A stretch of 45,339 nt of DNA from Clostridium sp. CAG:571 (lineage in GTDB: Bacteria > Bacillota > Clostridia > TANB77 > CAG-508): positions 1 through 45,339 of the forward strand of contig HF999523.1 of the NCBI GenBank assembly GCA_000434015.1, in the 5' to 3' direction. The notes beneath the pieces were generated by a model that saw only the letters and a list, made by a program, of their open reading frames with translations, had not been told where the DNA came from and did not search any database. Both the position numbers and the translations under genes were made by a program. Below are positions 18,362-27,800 of the stretch, in pieces (the stretch's first letter is position 1; every line of letters starts with the position of its first letter).

Positions 18362-19885
18362 ATGAGTAAAGGAAGAAGATATGATAGTGAAGGAAAGCTG
18401 AACATGAAAAAAGTAGCAGCAGTTATTATTGCAATAGCCGTAGTTATAATGTTTGTTGTAGGGCTTAAAAAACTATTAAATACAGAAGTTAAGAAAGATG
18501 AGAAAGTAATAGCAATAAATTATTTTTCTGTTTATACAGATGGTAAATGGGGAATAATTGATTCAAATGGAAATACAGTAATAGAACCAACATACTCTGA
18601 TATGTTACAAGTTCCAGATAAAACAAAACCAGTATTTATTTGTACATATGATATTAATTATAATGATAATACTTATAAAACAAAAGCAATAAATGAAAAA
18701 AATGAGCAATTATTTAATAAATATGAAGACATTGAAACTATTCAAAATAGTGATGAAAATAATAACTTGTGGTATGAAACAAATGTGTTAAAAGTTAAAA
18801 AAGATGGAAAATACGGAGTTATAAATTTAGATGGTAAAGAAGTTGTGGCATGTGAATATGATGACATAACAGCTTTAAAAGGCGTTACAAATAGTTTGGT
18901 TACAACAAAAGATGGAAAAAAAGGACTTGTTGACAATACAGGAAGTGTAATTATAGATAATAACTATAAAGATATAAAAGCACTAACAGATAGATATGAA
19001 GATGGATATGTAGTTCAAGATACTAGTGAAAAATTCGGTGTCATAAATTACAATAAAAAAGTAGCTTTAGAATGTAAATATGATTTAATAAAAAATGTTA
19101 TAGGAAATTCATCATATGTTGTAAAAGAAAATGGAGTGTTAAAAGTTGTAAATAATGAAGGACAAACATATTTAGAAAATAAATATACAGACATAAAAGA
19201 TATTAATGATGGTATAGCAATTGTTAAACAAGGAAATAGTTATGGATTGGTAAGTTTAACAGGTGAAGAAAAAGTTAAAATAAGTTATCAAGATTTAACA
19301 TATTTATTTTCAAATTATTACATAGCTAAAAAAGATAATAAATATGGAATTATTAATACTAACAATGAAACTATAATAGATTTTAATTACACAAATTTAG
19401 TTTATAGAAAGACAGCGGATTTTATTGAAGGTGTTAAAACAGCAGAAGAAACAGATTTAATTAATAGAGATATGCAAATTAAAGTTACAGGAATAGTATC
19501 AGAAGTTAATACAGAAAAAGGTTATTTAAAAGTTAGAGTAAATAATGAGTATAAATATTATAATTTTAAATTTGAAGAAAAGAAGACAAGCGATATATTA
19601 AAATCTAATACATTATTCTTAAGTAAAAAAGACGGAAAGTATGGATTTGTTAATAAAGATAATGTAGTTGTGGTAAATTATATTTATGATGACGCTACAG
19701 AACAAAATGAGTATGGATTTTCGGCAGTAAAGAAAAATGGCGTATGGGGAGTAATAGACCAAAAGGGAAATGTAATTGTTGAACCTAAATATAATTTGGA
19801 CAACAATGCTATAGTTAATTTTATTGGAAAATGGCATATAAGTGAGGATTTAAATGCAAATTATTATACGGATAGTAATAACTAA
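18362..19885 (+). CDS. WG-repeat protein with N-terminal membrane anchor
   Basis: 507 residues. A membrane segment lies at about 17-37 after a basic start, so the bulk is outside the cell. At least nine WG-type repeats of about 30-40 residues follow, each with a pattern like GKWGIIDSNGNTVIEPTY (G-x-[WY]-G-[IVL]-[IV]-[DN]-x-x-G). A non-repeat insert lies at about 360-410. WG repeats are thought to form beta-propeller-like folds for binding; no enzyme motif is seen. Start ATG 18362 after TTGGAGGTAAGA. Monocistronic, flanked by a terminator and a hairpin. Confidence 0.85.
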   Translation: MSKGRRYDSEGKLNMKKVAAVIIAIAVVIMFVVGLKKLLNTEVKKDEKVIAINYFSVYTDGKWGIIDSNGNTVIEPTYSDMLQVPDKTKPVFICTYDINYNDNTYKTKAINEKNEQLFNKYEDIETIQNSDENNNLWYETNVLKVKKDGKYGVINLDGKEVVACEYDDITALKGVTNSLVTTKDGKKGLVDNTGSVIIDNNYKDIKALTDRYEDGYVVQDTSEKFGVINYNKKVALECKYDLIKNVIGNSSYVVKENGVLKVVNNEGQTYLENKYTDIKDINDGIAIVKQGNSYGLVSLTGEEKVKISYQDLTYLFSNYYIAKKDNKYGIINTNNETIIDFNYTNLVYRKTADFIEGVKTAEETDLINRDMQIKVTGIVSEVNTEKGYLKVRVNNEYKYYNFKFEEKKTSDILKSNTLFLSKKDGKYGFVNKDNVVVVNYIYDDATEQNEYGFSAVKKNGVWGVIDQKGNVIVEPKYNLDNNAIVNFIGKWHISEDLNANYYTDSNN

Positions 19886-19900
19886 ATATAAACAATAAAA

Positions 19901-19936
19901 ATAAGGTCCAGATATTATGAAATATTTGGACCTTAT
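19901..19936. other. Hairpin between WG-repeat gene and acpS
   Basis: ATAAGGTCCAGATATT pairs with AATATTTGGACCTTAT (16 bp, one G-U, loop ATGA). There is no T run on the plus strand; on the minus strand the hairpin is followed by TTTTTATTG. It may still end the WG-repeat transcript or protect its 3' end. Confidence 0.6.
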
Positions 19937-19965
19937 AAAAAATTATGAAGAAGGAGGAGTATAAA

Positions 19966-20001
19966 GTGAAAAAACACTTTATAAAATTTTTATGCAAATA
20001 A
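19966..20001 (+). CDS. Possible 11-residue leader peptide overlapping acpS start
   Basis: GTG 19966 stands eight bases after the strong AAGGAGGAG site and encodes MKKHFIKFLCK, ending at TAA 19999-20001, ten bases into acpS. acpS itself has no good ribosome binding site at its ATG 19992, so acpS may depend on translation of this peptide. Seen in sequence only; peptide production is inferred. Confidence 0.4.
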   Translation: MKKHFIKFLCK

Positions 20002-20369
20002 AAACGGGGATAGATATAATAGAGGTAAATAGAATAAAAGAAGCTATACAGGATTTAGATGAGAAGTTTTTAAAAAGAGTATATACAAATTATGAAATTG
20101 AGTATTGTAACTCTAAAAATAATATGAAGTATCAACATTTTGCAGCTAGATTTGCAGCAAAAGAAGCTGTTTTTAAAGCAATATCAAACAAATTGAAATC
20201 AAAATATGATATATCTTGGACTGATATAGAAATAAAAAATGATGAAAATGGGAAGCCTATGTTTTTTATAGATAAATTAAATAAATGTGATATAATAAGT
20301 AAAGATATAAGCATGTCACATATAAAAGATTATGCAATAGCTAGTGTAAGTATTTTATTAGAAAACTAA
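19992..20369 (+). CDS. acpS: Holo-[acyl-carrier-protein] synthase
   Basis: A 125-residue AcpS that transfers 4'-phosphopantetheine from CoA to the acyl carrier protein, needed for fatty acid synthesis. The family motifs are TGIDIIEV (Mg-binding Asp8) near the start and FAAKEAVFKA (Glu near residue 57). Start ATG 19992; the only strong ribosome binding site upstream belongs to a short overlapping frame, so translation is probably coupled. tatD follows 15 bases later. No in-frame CGG. Confidence 0.93.
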   Translation: MQIKTGIDIIEVNRIKEAIQDLDEKFLKRVYTNYEIEYCNSKNNMKYQHFAARFAAKEAVFKAISNKLKSKYDISWTDIEIKNDENGKPMFFIDKLNKCDIISKDISMSHIKDYAIASVSILLEN

Positions 20370-20384
20370 GATTTGGAGGAATTT

Positions 20385-21167
20385 ATGAAAATAGAATATT
20401 TTGATTCGCACGCACATTATGATGATTCTAAATTTGATGAAGATAGAAAAGAAATTATACAAAAAATGTATAATGAAGGTGTAACTAAAATAATAAGTGC
20501 AGGATATAATTTGGAGTCATCAAAATATGCAAGTAAATTAACGAGTGAATATGATTTTATATATACAACTTGTGGAATATCTCCAAATGATATACCAGAA
20601 GGGGAAAAAGAATTTTATAAAGAATTAATAGAAATAAAAGAATTAACAAAAAATGAAAAGTGTGTTGCTATAGGGGAAATTGGATTGGATTATTATTGGA
20701 ATAAGGAAAATAAAGAATATCAAAAAAGAGCTTTTATAGAGCAAATTAATTTGGCTAATGAAGTTGACCTTCCAATTGTTATTCATTCTAGAGATGCGAT
20801 TTCAGATACGTTAGAAATATTAAAAAATAATAAAGTAAATAGAAAAGGTGTTTTTCATTGTTGTATGTTAAATAGAGAATTGGTAAAAGAGGCTCTAAAA
20901 CTAGGTTTTTATATATCATTTGCAGGTCCTGTCACTTTTAAAAATTCTAAAAATGCACAAGAAATTATAAAAATGGTTCCGAATGAAAGATTTTTTATAG
21001 AAACGGACAGTCCATATTTATCACCAGAGCCAAACAGGGGAAAAAGGAACGATTCTAGAAATCTTAAATATATTGTAGAAAAAATTGCAAAAGAAAAAGA
21101 TATAGATATAGAAAAGGTTGCAGAAATTAGTTATAAAAATGCAGTAGAATTTTTTAGAATTAAATAA
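20385..21167 (+). CDS. tatD: TatD-family metal-dependent hydrolase/DNase
   Basis: 260 residues, TIM-barrel hydrolase. Metal ligands visible: DSHAHYDD (H-x-H), GEIGLDYY (Glu), HSRDA, FHCC (His) and TDSPYLSPEPNRG (Asp). TatD proteins are reported as 3'-5' DNases in DNA repair. Start ATG 20385 after TTGGAGGAATTT. In related genomes tatD lies before a yabE-like gene, as here with one unknown gene in between. Confidence 0.93.
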   Translation: MKIEYFDSHAHYDDSKFDEDRKEIIQKMYNEGVTKIISAGYNLESSKYASKLTSEYDFIYTTCGISPNDIPEGEKEFYKELIEIKELTKNEKCVAIGEIGLDYYWNKENKEYQKRAFIEQINLANEVDLPIVIHSRDAISDTLEILKNNKVNRKGVFHCCMLNRELVKEALKLGFYISFAGPVTFKNSKNAQEIIKMVPNERFFIETDSPYLSPEPNRGKRNDSRNLKYIVEKIAKEKDIDIEKVAEISYKNAVEFFRIK

Positions 21168-21183
21168 AAATGAGGGATGTTAA

Positions 21184-21946
21184 ATGGATTATGATAAAGT
21201 TGAGATTTTTTTTGATGAAGCAATGGAATTATTAAATGCTCATTGTATAAATTCAATTACAGCAATGGATGAGTCAAATAATATGATTGTAGTTAAAAAT
21301 AAAGATAGAATTTATATTAAAAGTAAAGAGCATGATGTTGATTTAATGATGATAAGTAGACTTAAAAATAGAAATTTTAATATATATATGAAAGATATTA
21401 AAGAAGGGATAAAAGTTCGGTGTTTCATCAGTATATTTGAACGATGAAACTAAAAAAAGGTCTTTTTTAATAGATTATAAAGAAAGAATGGTATTAGTGG
21501 AATACTTATCAAAAAATGGAGAATACGAAATAATAAGAACGATTGAGCAGTATAAGCCAGAAGATTTTTCAAGAGTATGTGTAAATAATAGTTTATATGG
21601 AAAAGAAGATGATGAACTATTATCTAATTCTGAGTTATCATATGTAGATGAAGAAGCAGTAGATAGCAGTGAAGAAATAGAGGAAGTTGGTGAAATAGAA
21701 GAAACTCTAGATATAGAAGAAGAAGAGATGATTCTATCAGAAAGATTAGAAAACTACACAGTTAGAGTAAATAAGAATCAAGTTGAAGGAAGAGATAAAA
21801 TCTTAAATATTCAATCGATTTTAAGCAATATAAGTGACGATTATAATGGAATGTTGGAAGACATTTTGTGTATACAAGCACAAATAGGTTTAGAAGTAGA
21901 AGATTATATAGAAGAATTTGAAAATAATAGTGAAAAAGAGATTTAA
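21184..21946 (+). CDS. Unknown acidic protein (split by +1 frameshift)
   Basis: 253 residues after rebuilding. Residues 1-78 form an alpha/beta start (MDYDKVEIFFDEAMELL), the zero frame then meets CGG 21418 and stops seven codons later. Skipping the C gives KVGVSSVYLNDETKKRSFLIDY, continuing through a strongly acidic stretch (about residues 138-185, runs of Glu and Asp) to a helical end. No signal peptide or membrane segment. I do not recognise the family. Start ATG 21184 after GAGGGATGTTAA. It lies 16 bases after tatD. Confidence 0.75.
21418..21421 (+). other. +1 frameshift site in unknown gene (CGGT)
   Basis: GTT CGG TGT in zero frame; GTT, skip C, GGT GTT TCA gives Val-Gly-Val-Ser. The only CGGT case among the 13, showing the fourth base is free. 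Confidence 0.85.
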
Positions 21947-22025
21947 ATTAAATAAAATAGTCATATTCAAAGTACAAGCAACATATAATAATTATATACG
22001 AAATATATTATGTTTATAGTTAAAT

Positions 22026-22054
22026 TTGACATTTGATAAAATAAATGTTATAAT
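22026..22054 (+). promoter_or_regulatory. Sigma-A promoter of the yabE-like gene
   Basis: Perfect TTGACA (22026-22031), 17-base spacer, perfect TATAAT (22049-22054), 37 bases before the start codon. Confidence 0.9.
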
Positions 22055-22090
22055 ATCGATGTGTTGCTTAAAAGGAGGGACATATTTTAT

Positions 22091-23098
22091 ATGAAAAAAG
22101 ATGATAAAGCATCTATATCACTAAAAAAAGTGATAGGTATTAGTTTGATAATAATATTCATTATGGGAATAAGTGTTATGGCAACTAATACAAAATTAAA
22201 TAGTGTTAAAATTATTCTTTCAAATGGATATGAAATGAATGTTTTAACATCAAAAACTAAAGTTTCAGAGATATTAGATGAGAATCATATTATTTTATTA
22301 CAAGATGAAAAAAGTGTACCAGATGGAGATTCTGAGTTATCTAGTAATAAAACAATAAGAATAACAAAAACAGAAGAAGAAGTTCAAGAATTAGCAACAG
22401 AAGAAAATAAAGAAGTATCAGTTGAAGAATTATTAGAAAATTATGATTCAATTGTAGAAAAAATAGTTAAAGAACAAATTAGTATACCATATGAAACAGT
22501 AACTAAAGATGTATCAACGGGAACTGGAACAAAACAAGATCAAGTTGTACAAAATGGTGAAGATGGTATAAAAGAAGTAACATATAAAGTTAAATACAAA
22601 AACGATGTTGAAATTGAAAAGGTTGAAATTTCATCACAAGTTATTAAAGAACCAGTAAATAAGATTGTTGAAGTCAGAACAAAACAAGTTACAACAAGAA
22701 GTTCAGTAGGAAGAACAGCAACAACAAATCCGGCAACTACAGCAAGTTCATCACTTGCAAAAAAAGTTGAAGGAATAACACCAAAAGTTAAAAATATGAA
22801 TGCATCAGCATATACAGCATCTACTTGTGGAAAAGCTGCAGGTTCATCTGGATATGGTAGAACAGCTTCTGGAGCTATGGCATCATCTTGGTATACAGTG
22901 GCTGCAGGAAGTGGGTATAAATTAGGAACAGTAATTTATATACCATATTTTGCTAATAAACCAAATGGTGGATGGTTTGTAGTTCAAGATAGAGGTGGGG
23001 CAATCTCTAATAATAAAATAGATATTTATATGGGTTCATATAGTGATTGTATTAGCTTTGGTAGAAGAAATTTGGAATGTTATATTTATGAATTTTAA
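22091..23098 (+). CDS. YabE-like cell wall protein with G5 and 3D domains
   Basis: 335 residues. A signal-anchor segment (about 10-32) is followed by a DUF348-like region (VKIILSNGYEMNVLTSKTKVSEIL), a G5 domain (about 130-205, PYETVTKDVSTGTGTKQDQ) and a C-terminal 3D domain (about 240-335) with the Asp motif VQDRGG and KIDIYM. Members of the YabE/resuscitation-promoting group cut or bind peptidoglycan. The chosen start is ATG 22091 behind AAAGGAGGGACA; a TTG at 22061 lies upstream of the ribosome binding site and is unlikely. No in-frame CGG. Own sigma-A promoter and terminator. Confidence 0.9.
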   Translation: MKKDDKASISLKKVIGISLIIIFIMGISVMATNTKLNSVKIILSNGYEMNVLTSKTKVSEILDENHIILLQDEKSVPDGDSELSSNKTIRITKTEEEVQELATEENKEVSVEELLENYDSIVEKIVKEQISIPYETVTKDVSTGTGTKQDQVVQNGEDGIKEVTYKVKYKNDVEIEKVEISSQVIKEPVNKIVEVRTKQVTTRSSVGRTATTNPATTASSSLAKKVEGITPKVKNMNASAYTASTCGKAAGSSGYGRTASGAMASSWYTVAAGSGYKLGTVIYIPYFANKPNGGWFVVQDRGGAISNNKIDIYMGSYSDCISFGRRNLECYIYEF

Positions 23099-23149
23099 AG
23101 CAACAAACTTATAAAAATTATTAACAATTTGTATAAGTTAAGATAAAAT

Positions 23150-23200
23150 AAAAGAATGATTTTGTGTTCCGCAAAAAGCGCATGATCATTCTTTTATTTT
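23150..23200 (+). terminator. Rho-independent terminator after yabE-like gene
   Basis: AAAAGAATGAT (23150-23160) pairs with ATCATTCTTTT (23185-23195) and the stem is extended inward by TGTG/CGCA. Confidence 0.85.
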
Positions 23201-23234
23201 TAATACATTATAAAATAAAAATAGAGGTGGACAA

Positions 23235-24359
23235 ATGGAGAAAAAAAGTAAAAATATAGGTAAAAAATGGATTTATTGGTTTAGCTTTGCTATGGCTGTT
23301 ATTTTAATATATAAAGTATTGGATAATTATTCTGAAATAAAAGATTGGATATCAAATTTTTTTAGAATTATAATGCCATTTGTAATTGGAATTATAATAG
23401 CATATTTATTATATTTGCCATCGAAAAAAATTGAGAATGTATATAAAAAAGTTAAACTCATAAGAAAAAAATCAAGACTATTAAGCGTAATGACGGTGTA
23501 TATAATAGCAATAGTTCTTTTTCTATTAATAATAAGATTTGTTGTTCCGATAATATCACAGAGCATAGTAGATTTAGTAAATAATTTTCAAAATTATTAC
23601 AATTTAACAGTAGAAAAAATAAATGAACTTCCAGACGATTCACCTTTAAAAAGTGAATACTTAATAAATTTGGTAAAAGAATTTAAAAATATAGATTTAA
23701 AACAATTTGTTAATGTAGAAAAACTAACTAAATATGCGCAAGGAGCGATAAGTATTGCAAGTGGAATATTTGATTTTTTTGTTTCTATAATTGTATCTGT
23801 ATACATTTTATTGGAAAGAACTGAGATAGTAAGGTTTATAAAAAAATTAACTAAATCAATATTTGATGAAGATATATATAATAATATAAATAAATATTTT
23901 GATAGAACAAATGAAATATTTTTGAAATTTTTAGCAAGTCAGTTTTTAGATGCAATTGTGGTTGGAATTTTAACTTCTGTTGCAATGAGCATTATGGGAG
24001 TTAAGTATGGACTATTGCTGGGATTTTTAATAGGTTTGTTTAATATGATTCCATATTTTGGAGCAATAATTGCAGTTACAATATCAATTATAATAACTTT
24101 TTTAACTGGTGGAATAAGTCAAGCTATATGGATGGCTGTTGTAGTAATAATTTTACAACAAATTGATGCTAACATTATAAATCCAAAAATAGTAGGAGAT
24201 TCTTTAAAAATAAGTCCTCTTCTTGTAATATTTGCAGTAACAATAGGTGGAGCATATTTTGGATTTTTAGGAATGTTTTTGGCGGTGCCGATTGTTGCAG
24301 TGATAAAAATCGTGTTAATAGATTATATAAATTATAAAGAAAAAACAAAAAAAGTTTGA
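23235..24359 (+). CDS. AI-2E family permease
   Basis: 374 residues with about eight membrane segments. The C-terminal half has the family block GLFNMIPYFGA (about residue 262), then QQIDANIINPKIVGDSL and the LGMFLAVP segment. The family includes TqsA and PerM-like proteins and several sodium/proton antiporters, so the substrate cannot be stated. Start ATG 23235 after AGAGGTGGACAA. Followed by a terminator, so not co-transcribed with rpoB. Confidence 0.88.
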   Translation: MEKKSKNIGKKWIYWFSFAMAVILIYKVLDNYSEIKDWISNFFRIIMPFVIGIIIAYLLYLPSKKIENVYKKVKLIRKKSRLLSVMTVYIIAIVLFLLIIRFVVPIISQSIVDLVNNFQNYYNLTVEKINELPDDSPLKSEYLINLVKEFKNIDLKQFVNVEKLTKYAQGAISIASGIFDFFVSIIVSVYILLERTEIVRFIKKLTKSIFDEDIYNNINKYFDRTNEIFLKFLASQFLDAIVVGILTSVAMSIMGVKYGLLLGFLIGLFNMIPYFGAIIAVTISIIITFLTGGISQAIWMAVVVIILQQIDANIINPKIVGDSLKISPLLVIFAVTIGGAYFGFLGMFLAVPIVAVIKIVLIDYINYKEKTKKV

Positions 24360-24440
24360 AATCATAAATACAGAAAAAAATAAAGAATATAAATAATAAA
24401 TTTTATGATAAAAAAGTAAACACGAAGGGAAAATAAGATT

Positions 24441-24474
24441 ATAAAATATTGTGCAATTTTGCATAATATTTTAT
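24441..24474. other. Perfect 15-bp hairpin 5' of rpoB promoter
   Basis: 24441-24455 pairs with 24460-24474 (one G-U), loop ATTT. There is no T run, so it may protect the 3' end of the permease mRNA or be a binding palindrome. Confidence 0.55.
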
Positions 24475-24479
24475 GTTGA

Positions 24480-24527
24480 AAAATGAACAGAATTCACTAA
24501 AAAATAGTGGAAAATGTTCGTTTTTTT
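24480..24527 (+). terminator. Rho-independent terminator of the permease gene
   Basis: AAAAATGAACA pairs with TGTTCGTTTTT, with a second inner stem TTCACTA/TAGTGGAA; a seven-T run follows. It lies directly before the rpoB promoter. Confidence 0.8.
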
Positions 24528-24528
24528 A

Positions 24529-24558
24529 TTGACAAGCTAATATAAAATAAGGTATAAT
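24529..24558 (+). promoter_or_regulatory. Sigma-A promoter of rpoB-rpoC
   Basis: TTGACA (24529-24534), 18-base spacer, TATAAT (24553-24558). It stands over 300 bases from the rpoB start, leaving a long leader. Confidence 0.85.
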
Positions 24559-24602
24559 ATAATTCGATATACTAACCAATAATTATAAAGGTGGTTAAAA
24601 TA

Positions 24603-24626
24603 GTGATAAAAATAATTATTAAGTAA
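24603..24626 (+). CDS. Possible 7-residue leader peptide of rpoB
   Basis: GTG 24603, seven bases after AAAGGTGG, encodes MIKIIIK and ends with TAA 24624-24626, 14 bases before the attenuator-like hairpin. Such a layout is that of a leader peptide. Evidence is positional only. Confidence 0.35.
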   Translation: MIKIIIK

Positions 24627-24640
24627 TTTATAAAAATAAA

Positions 24641-24681
24641 CAAAAAGATGTTAGCATAAAAAATGCTGGCTTATCTTTTTG
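24641..24681 (+). terminator. Attenuator-like terminator in the rpoB leader
   Basis: CAAAAAGAT GTTAGCAT pairs with ATGCTGGC and ATCTTTTTG (about 17 pairs, a two-base bulge, loop AAAAA), ending in a T run. It sits between the rpoB promoter and the rpoB start, so transcription must read through or be attenuated here. Confidence 0.65.
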
Positions 24682-24875
24682 TTGTCGTTATTTTTCGTTA
24701 TGTAAATTTAAAAATGAGAGGAATTATATTTAGTAGTTACACAAAAGAAATGGAGTCATATAAGCAGTAGGCTTCATTTATTTGTATCTTAACCGTTAAA
24801 TGTAAGAAGGACTCATTTATTAAATCTTTATATATATTTAAAGTTCTGCTTAAATTTTTTTAGGGGTGATTTATT
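24682..24875 (+). other. Structured 5' leader of rpoB
   Basis: 194 bases without a gene. AAATGGAGTC (around 24748) can pair over ten positions with GGCTTCATTT (around 24770), and ATAAGCAG near 24759 can pair alternatively with CTGCTTA near 24846. This competition suggests a switchable leader. It does not show the T-box GGTGG core or another riboswitch family that I know. Confidence 0.4.
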
Positions 24876-27800
24876 TTGTTAAAAGAAGTAAAACATGAAA
24901 AATGTGTACGAAAGACTTTTGCAAAAATCGGCGATGCAATAGAAATGCCAAATCTAATTAAAGTTCAAAAAGATTCATATGATTGGTTCGTAGAAGAAGG
25001 ATTAGGAGAAGTATTAAAAGATATTTCACCAATCATAGATTATACAGGAAATTTAGTCTTAGAATTTTTCGATTATTACATGGAAGACAAAACAAAATAT
25101 ACAGTAGAAGAAGCAAAAGAAAGAGATGCAACATATTCAACAAGATTGCATGTAAAGGTTAGATTAATTAACCGTGAAACTGGAGAGATAAAAGAACAAG
25201 AGATATACTTAGGAGATTTTCCATTAATGACAGATAGTGGAACTTTCGTAATTAATGGCGCAGAAAGAGTTGTAGTCAGCCAGTTGGTTCGTTCACCAGG
25301 ATGCTATTATGCAAGTGACTATGATAAAACAGGAAAAAAATTGTATACATCAACTGTTATGCCAATTCGTGGTGCATGGCTTGAATATGAAACTGATAGT
25401 AATGATATCTTCTATGTTAGAGTAGATAGAACTAGAAAATTACCAGTAACATCATTATTAAGAGCAATCGGAATAGAAACAGATAGCGATATCTTAGAAT
25501 TATTTGGAGAAGAACCAAAATTAATTGCAAGTATACAAAAAGATACAGTAAAAACATCTGACGAAGCATTAATAGAAATATATAAAAAATTAAGACCAGG
25601 CGAACTTCCAACAGTAGAAGCTGCTAAAAGTCTATTTAGTGGATTATTTTTTGATTCAAGAAGATATGACCTAGCCAAAGTTGGTAGATATAAATTTAAT
25701 AAAAAATTAAGTTTAGCTACAAGAATAACGGGAAGAATTGCAGCAACAGACATAATAGATCCACAAAGTGGAGAAGTTTTGGTAGAAAAAGGAAATGTAA
25801 TAGATGCAGATGTAGCAGAAGAAATACAAAATACAGGACTAAATATTGTAGATGTACAAGTTAATGATAAAAATGTAAGAGTTATAGGTAATGGAACAGT
25901 AAATATCCACAACTTTGTAACAAATGTGGATATTAGTGACTTACATTTTAAAGAATATGTAAATTATTCTGTATTAAAATCTATATTAGATACAACGGAA
26001 GAAAAAGACTTACATAGAGTACTAAAAGAAAGAATGGAAGAATTATTACCAAGACATATTACAAATGAAGATATTATAGCTTCTATTAGTTATTTATTAA
26101 ACTTAGAATATGGCTTAGGTGAAGTAGACGATATTGACCATTTAGGAAATAGACGTATACGTTGTGTTGGTGAATTATTGCAAAATCAATTTAGAATTGG
26201 TTTAACAAGACTTGAAAGAGTTGTTCGTGAGAGAATGACAATACAAGATCTAGATGTAATTACACCACAAACATTAATTAATACAAAACCAATAACATCA
26301 TCAATAAGAGAATTCTTTGGTAGTTCACAATTATCACAATTTATGGATCAAACAAATCCACTTTCTGAACTTACACATAAAAGAAGAATCTCTGCTTTGG
26401 GACCTGGTGGTTTAACAAGAGAAAGAGCTGGATTCGAAGTTAGAGATATTCACCATACTCACTATGGTAGACTATGTCCAGTAGAATCACCTGAAGGACC
26501 AAACATTGGACTTATTTCAGCATTATCTTGTTTTGCAACAATAAATGAATATGGATTTATTGAAACACCATATAGAAGAGTAGATAGAAAAACAGGAAAA
26601 ATAACAGATATAATTGATTATATGTCTGCAGATGAAGAAGATAAACATATTATTGCTCAAGCTTCAGAACCATTAGATGAAGAAGGAAGATTTGTTAATA
26701 ACAGAATAAAAGTAAGGTATAAAGAAGAAATTACAGAGGTAGATAAAGAATTAGTAGATTATGTGGATGTTTCACCAAGACAACTTGTATCTGTTGCAGC
26801 AGCAATGATTCCATTCGTTGAACATGATGATGTTAAACGTTCACTTATGGGTTCTAACATGCAACGTCAAGCAGTACCACTTTTAACAGTGGAAACACCA
26901 ATTGTAGGAACTGGTATTGAGTATAGAGCTGCAAAAGACTCTGGAATAACAGTTACAGCAAAAAATGAAGGAGTTGTTGAAAAAGTAACTGCAGATGAAG
27001 TTATTGTTAGAAACAAGAAAAATTCTTTAGATAAATATAAATTACGTAAATTCAAGAGAACAAATGGTGGAACTTGTATTAATCAAAGACCTGTTGTAGC
27101 TAAAGGAGAAATTGTAAAAGCTGGAGATATATTAGCAGATGGACCATCTACAAAAAATGGAGAGATGGCACTTGGAAAAAATGTTCTTATAGCATATACA
27201 ACATGGGAAGGTTATAACTATGAGGATGCTGTTTTAATAAGTGAAAGATTAGTAAAAGAAGATGTTTATACATCAATACATATAGAAGAATATGATTGTG
27301 AATGTCGTGATACAAAACTAGGACCAGAAGAAATTACACGTGACATACCAAATGTTGGTGATGACGGATTAAAAGATTTAGATGAAAATGGTATTATAAG
27401 AATTGGTGCAGAAGTAAGACCTGGCGATATTTTAGTTGGTAAAGTAACTCCAAAGGGAGAAACAGAACTTACAGCAGAAGAAAGATTACTTCGTGCTATA
27501 TTTGGAGAAAAGGCAAGAGAAGTAAGAGATACTTCATTACGTGTTCCACATGGAGAAGCAGGAACAATAGTAGATGTAAAAATATTTACAAGAGATAATT
27601 CAGATGAATTAGGACCTGGAGTTAATCAAGTAATACGTTGTTATATAGCAACAAAAAGAAAGATTTCTGTTGGAGATAAGATGGCTGGACGTCATGGTAA
27701 TAAAGGTGTTATATCAAGAATATTACCAGAAGAAGATATGCCATTTATGCCAGATGGAACACCTGTAGATATAGTATTAAATCCACTTGGTGTACCTTCT

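Noticed and set aside
24640..24875. T-box riboswitch upstream of rpoB
   Set aside because: The conserved T-box core and specifier stem were not found; rpoB is not a usual T-box target.
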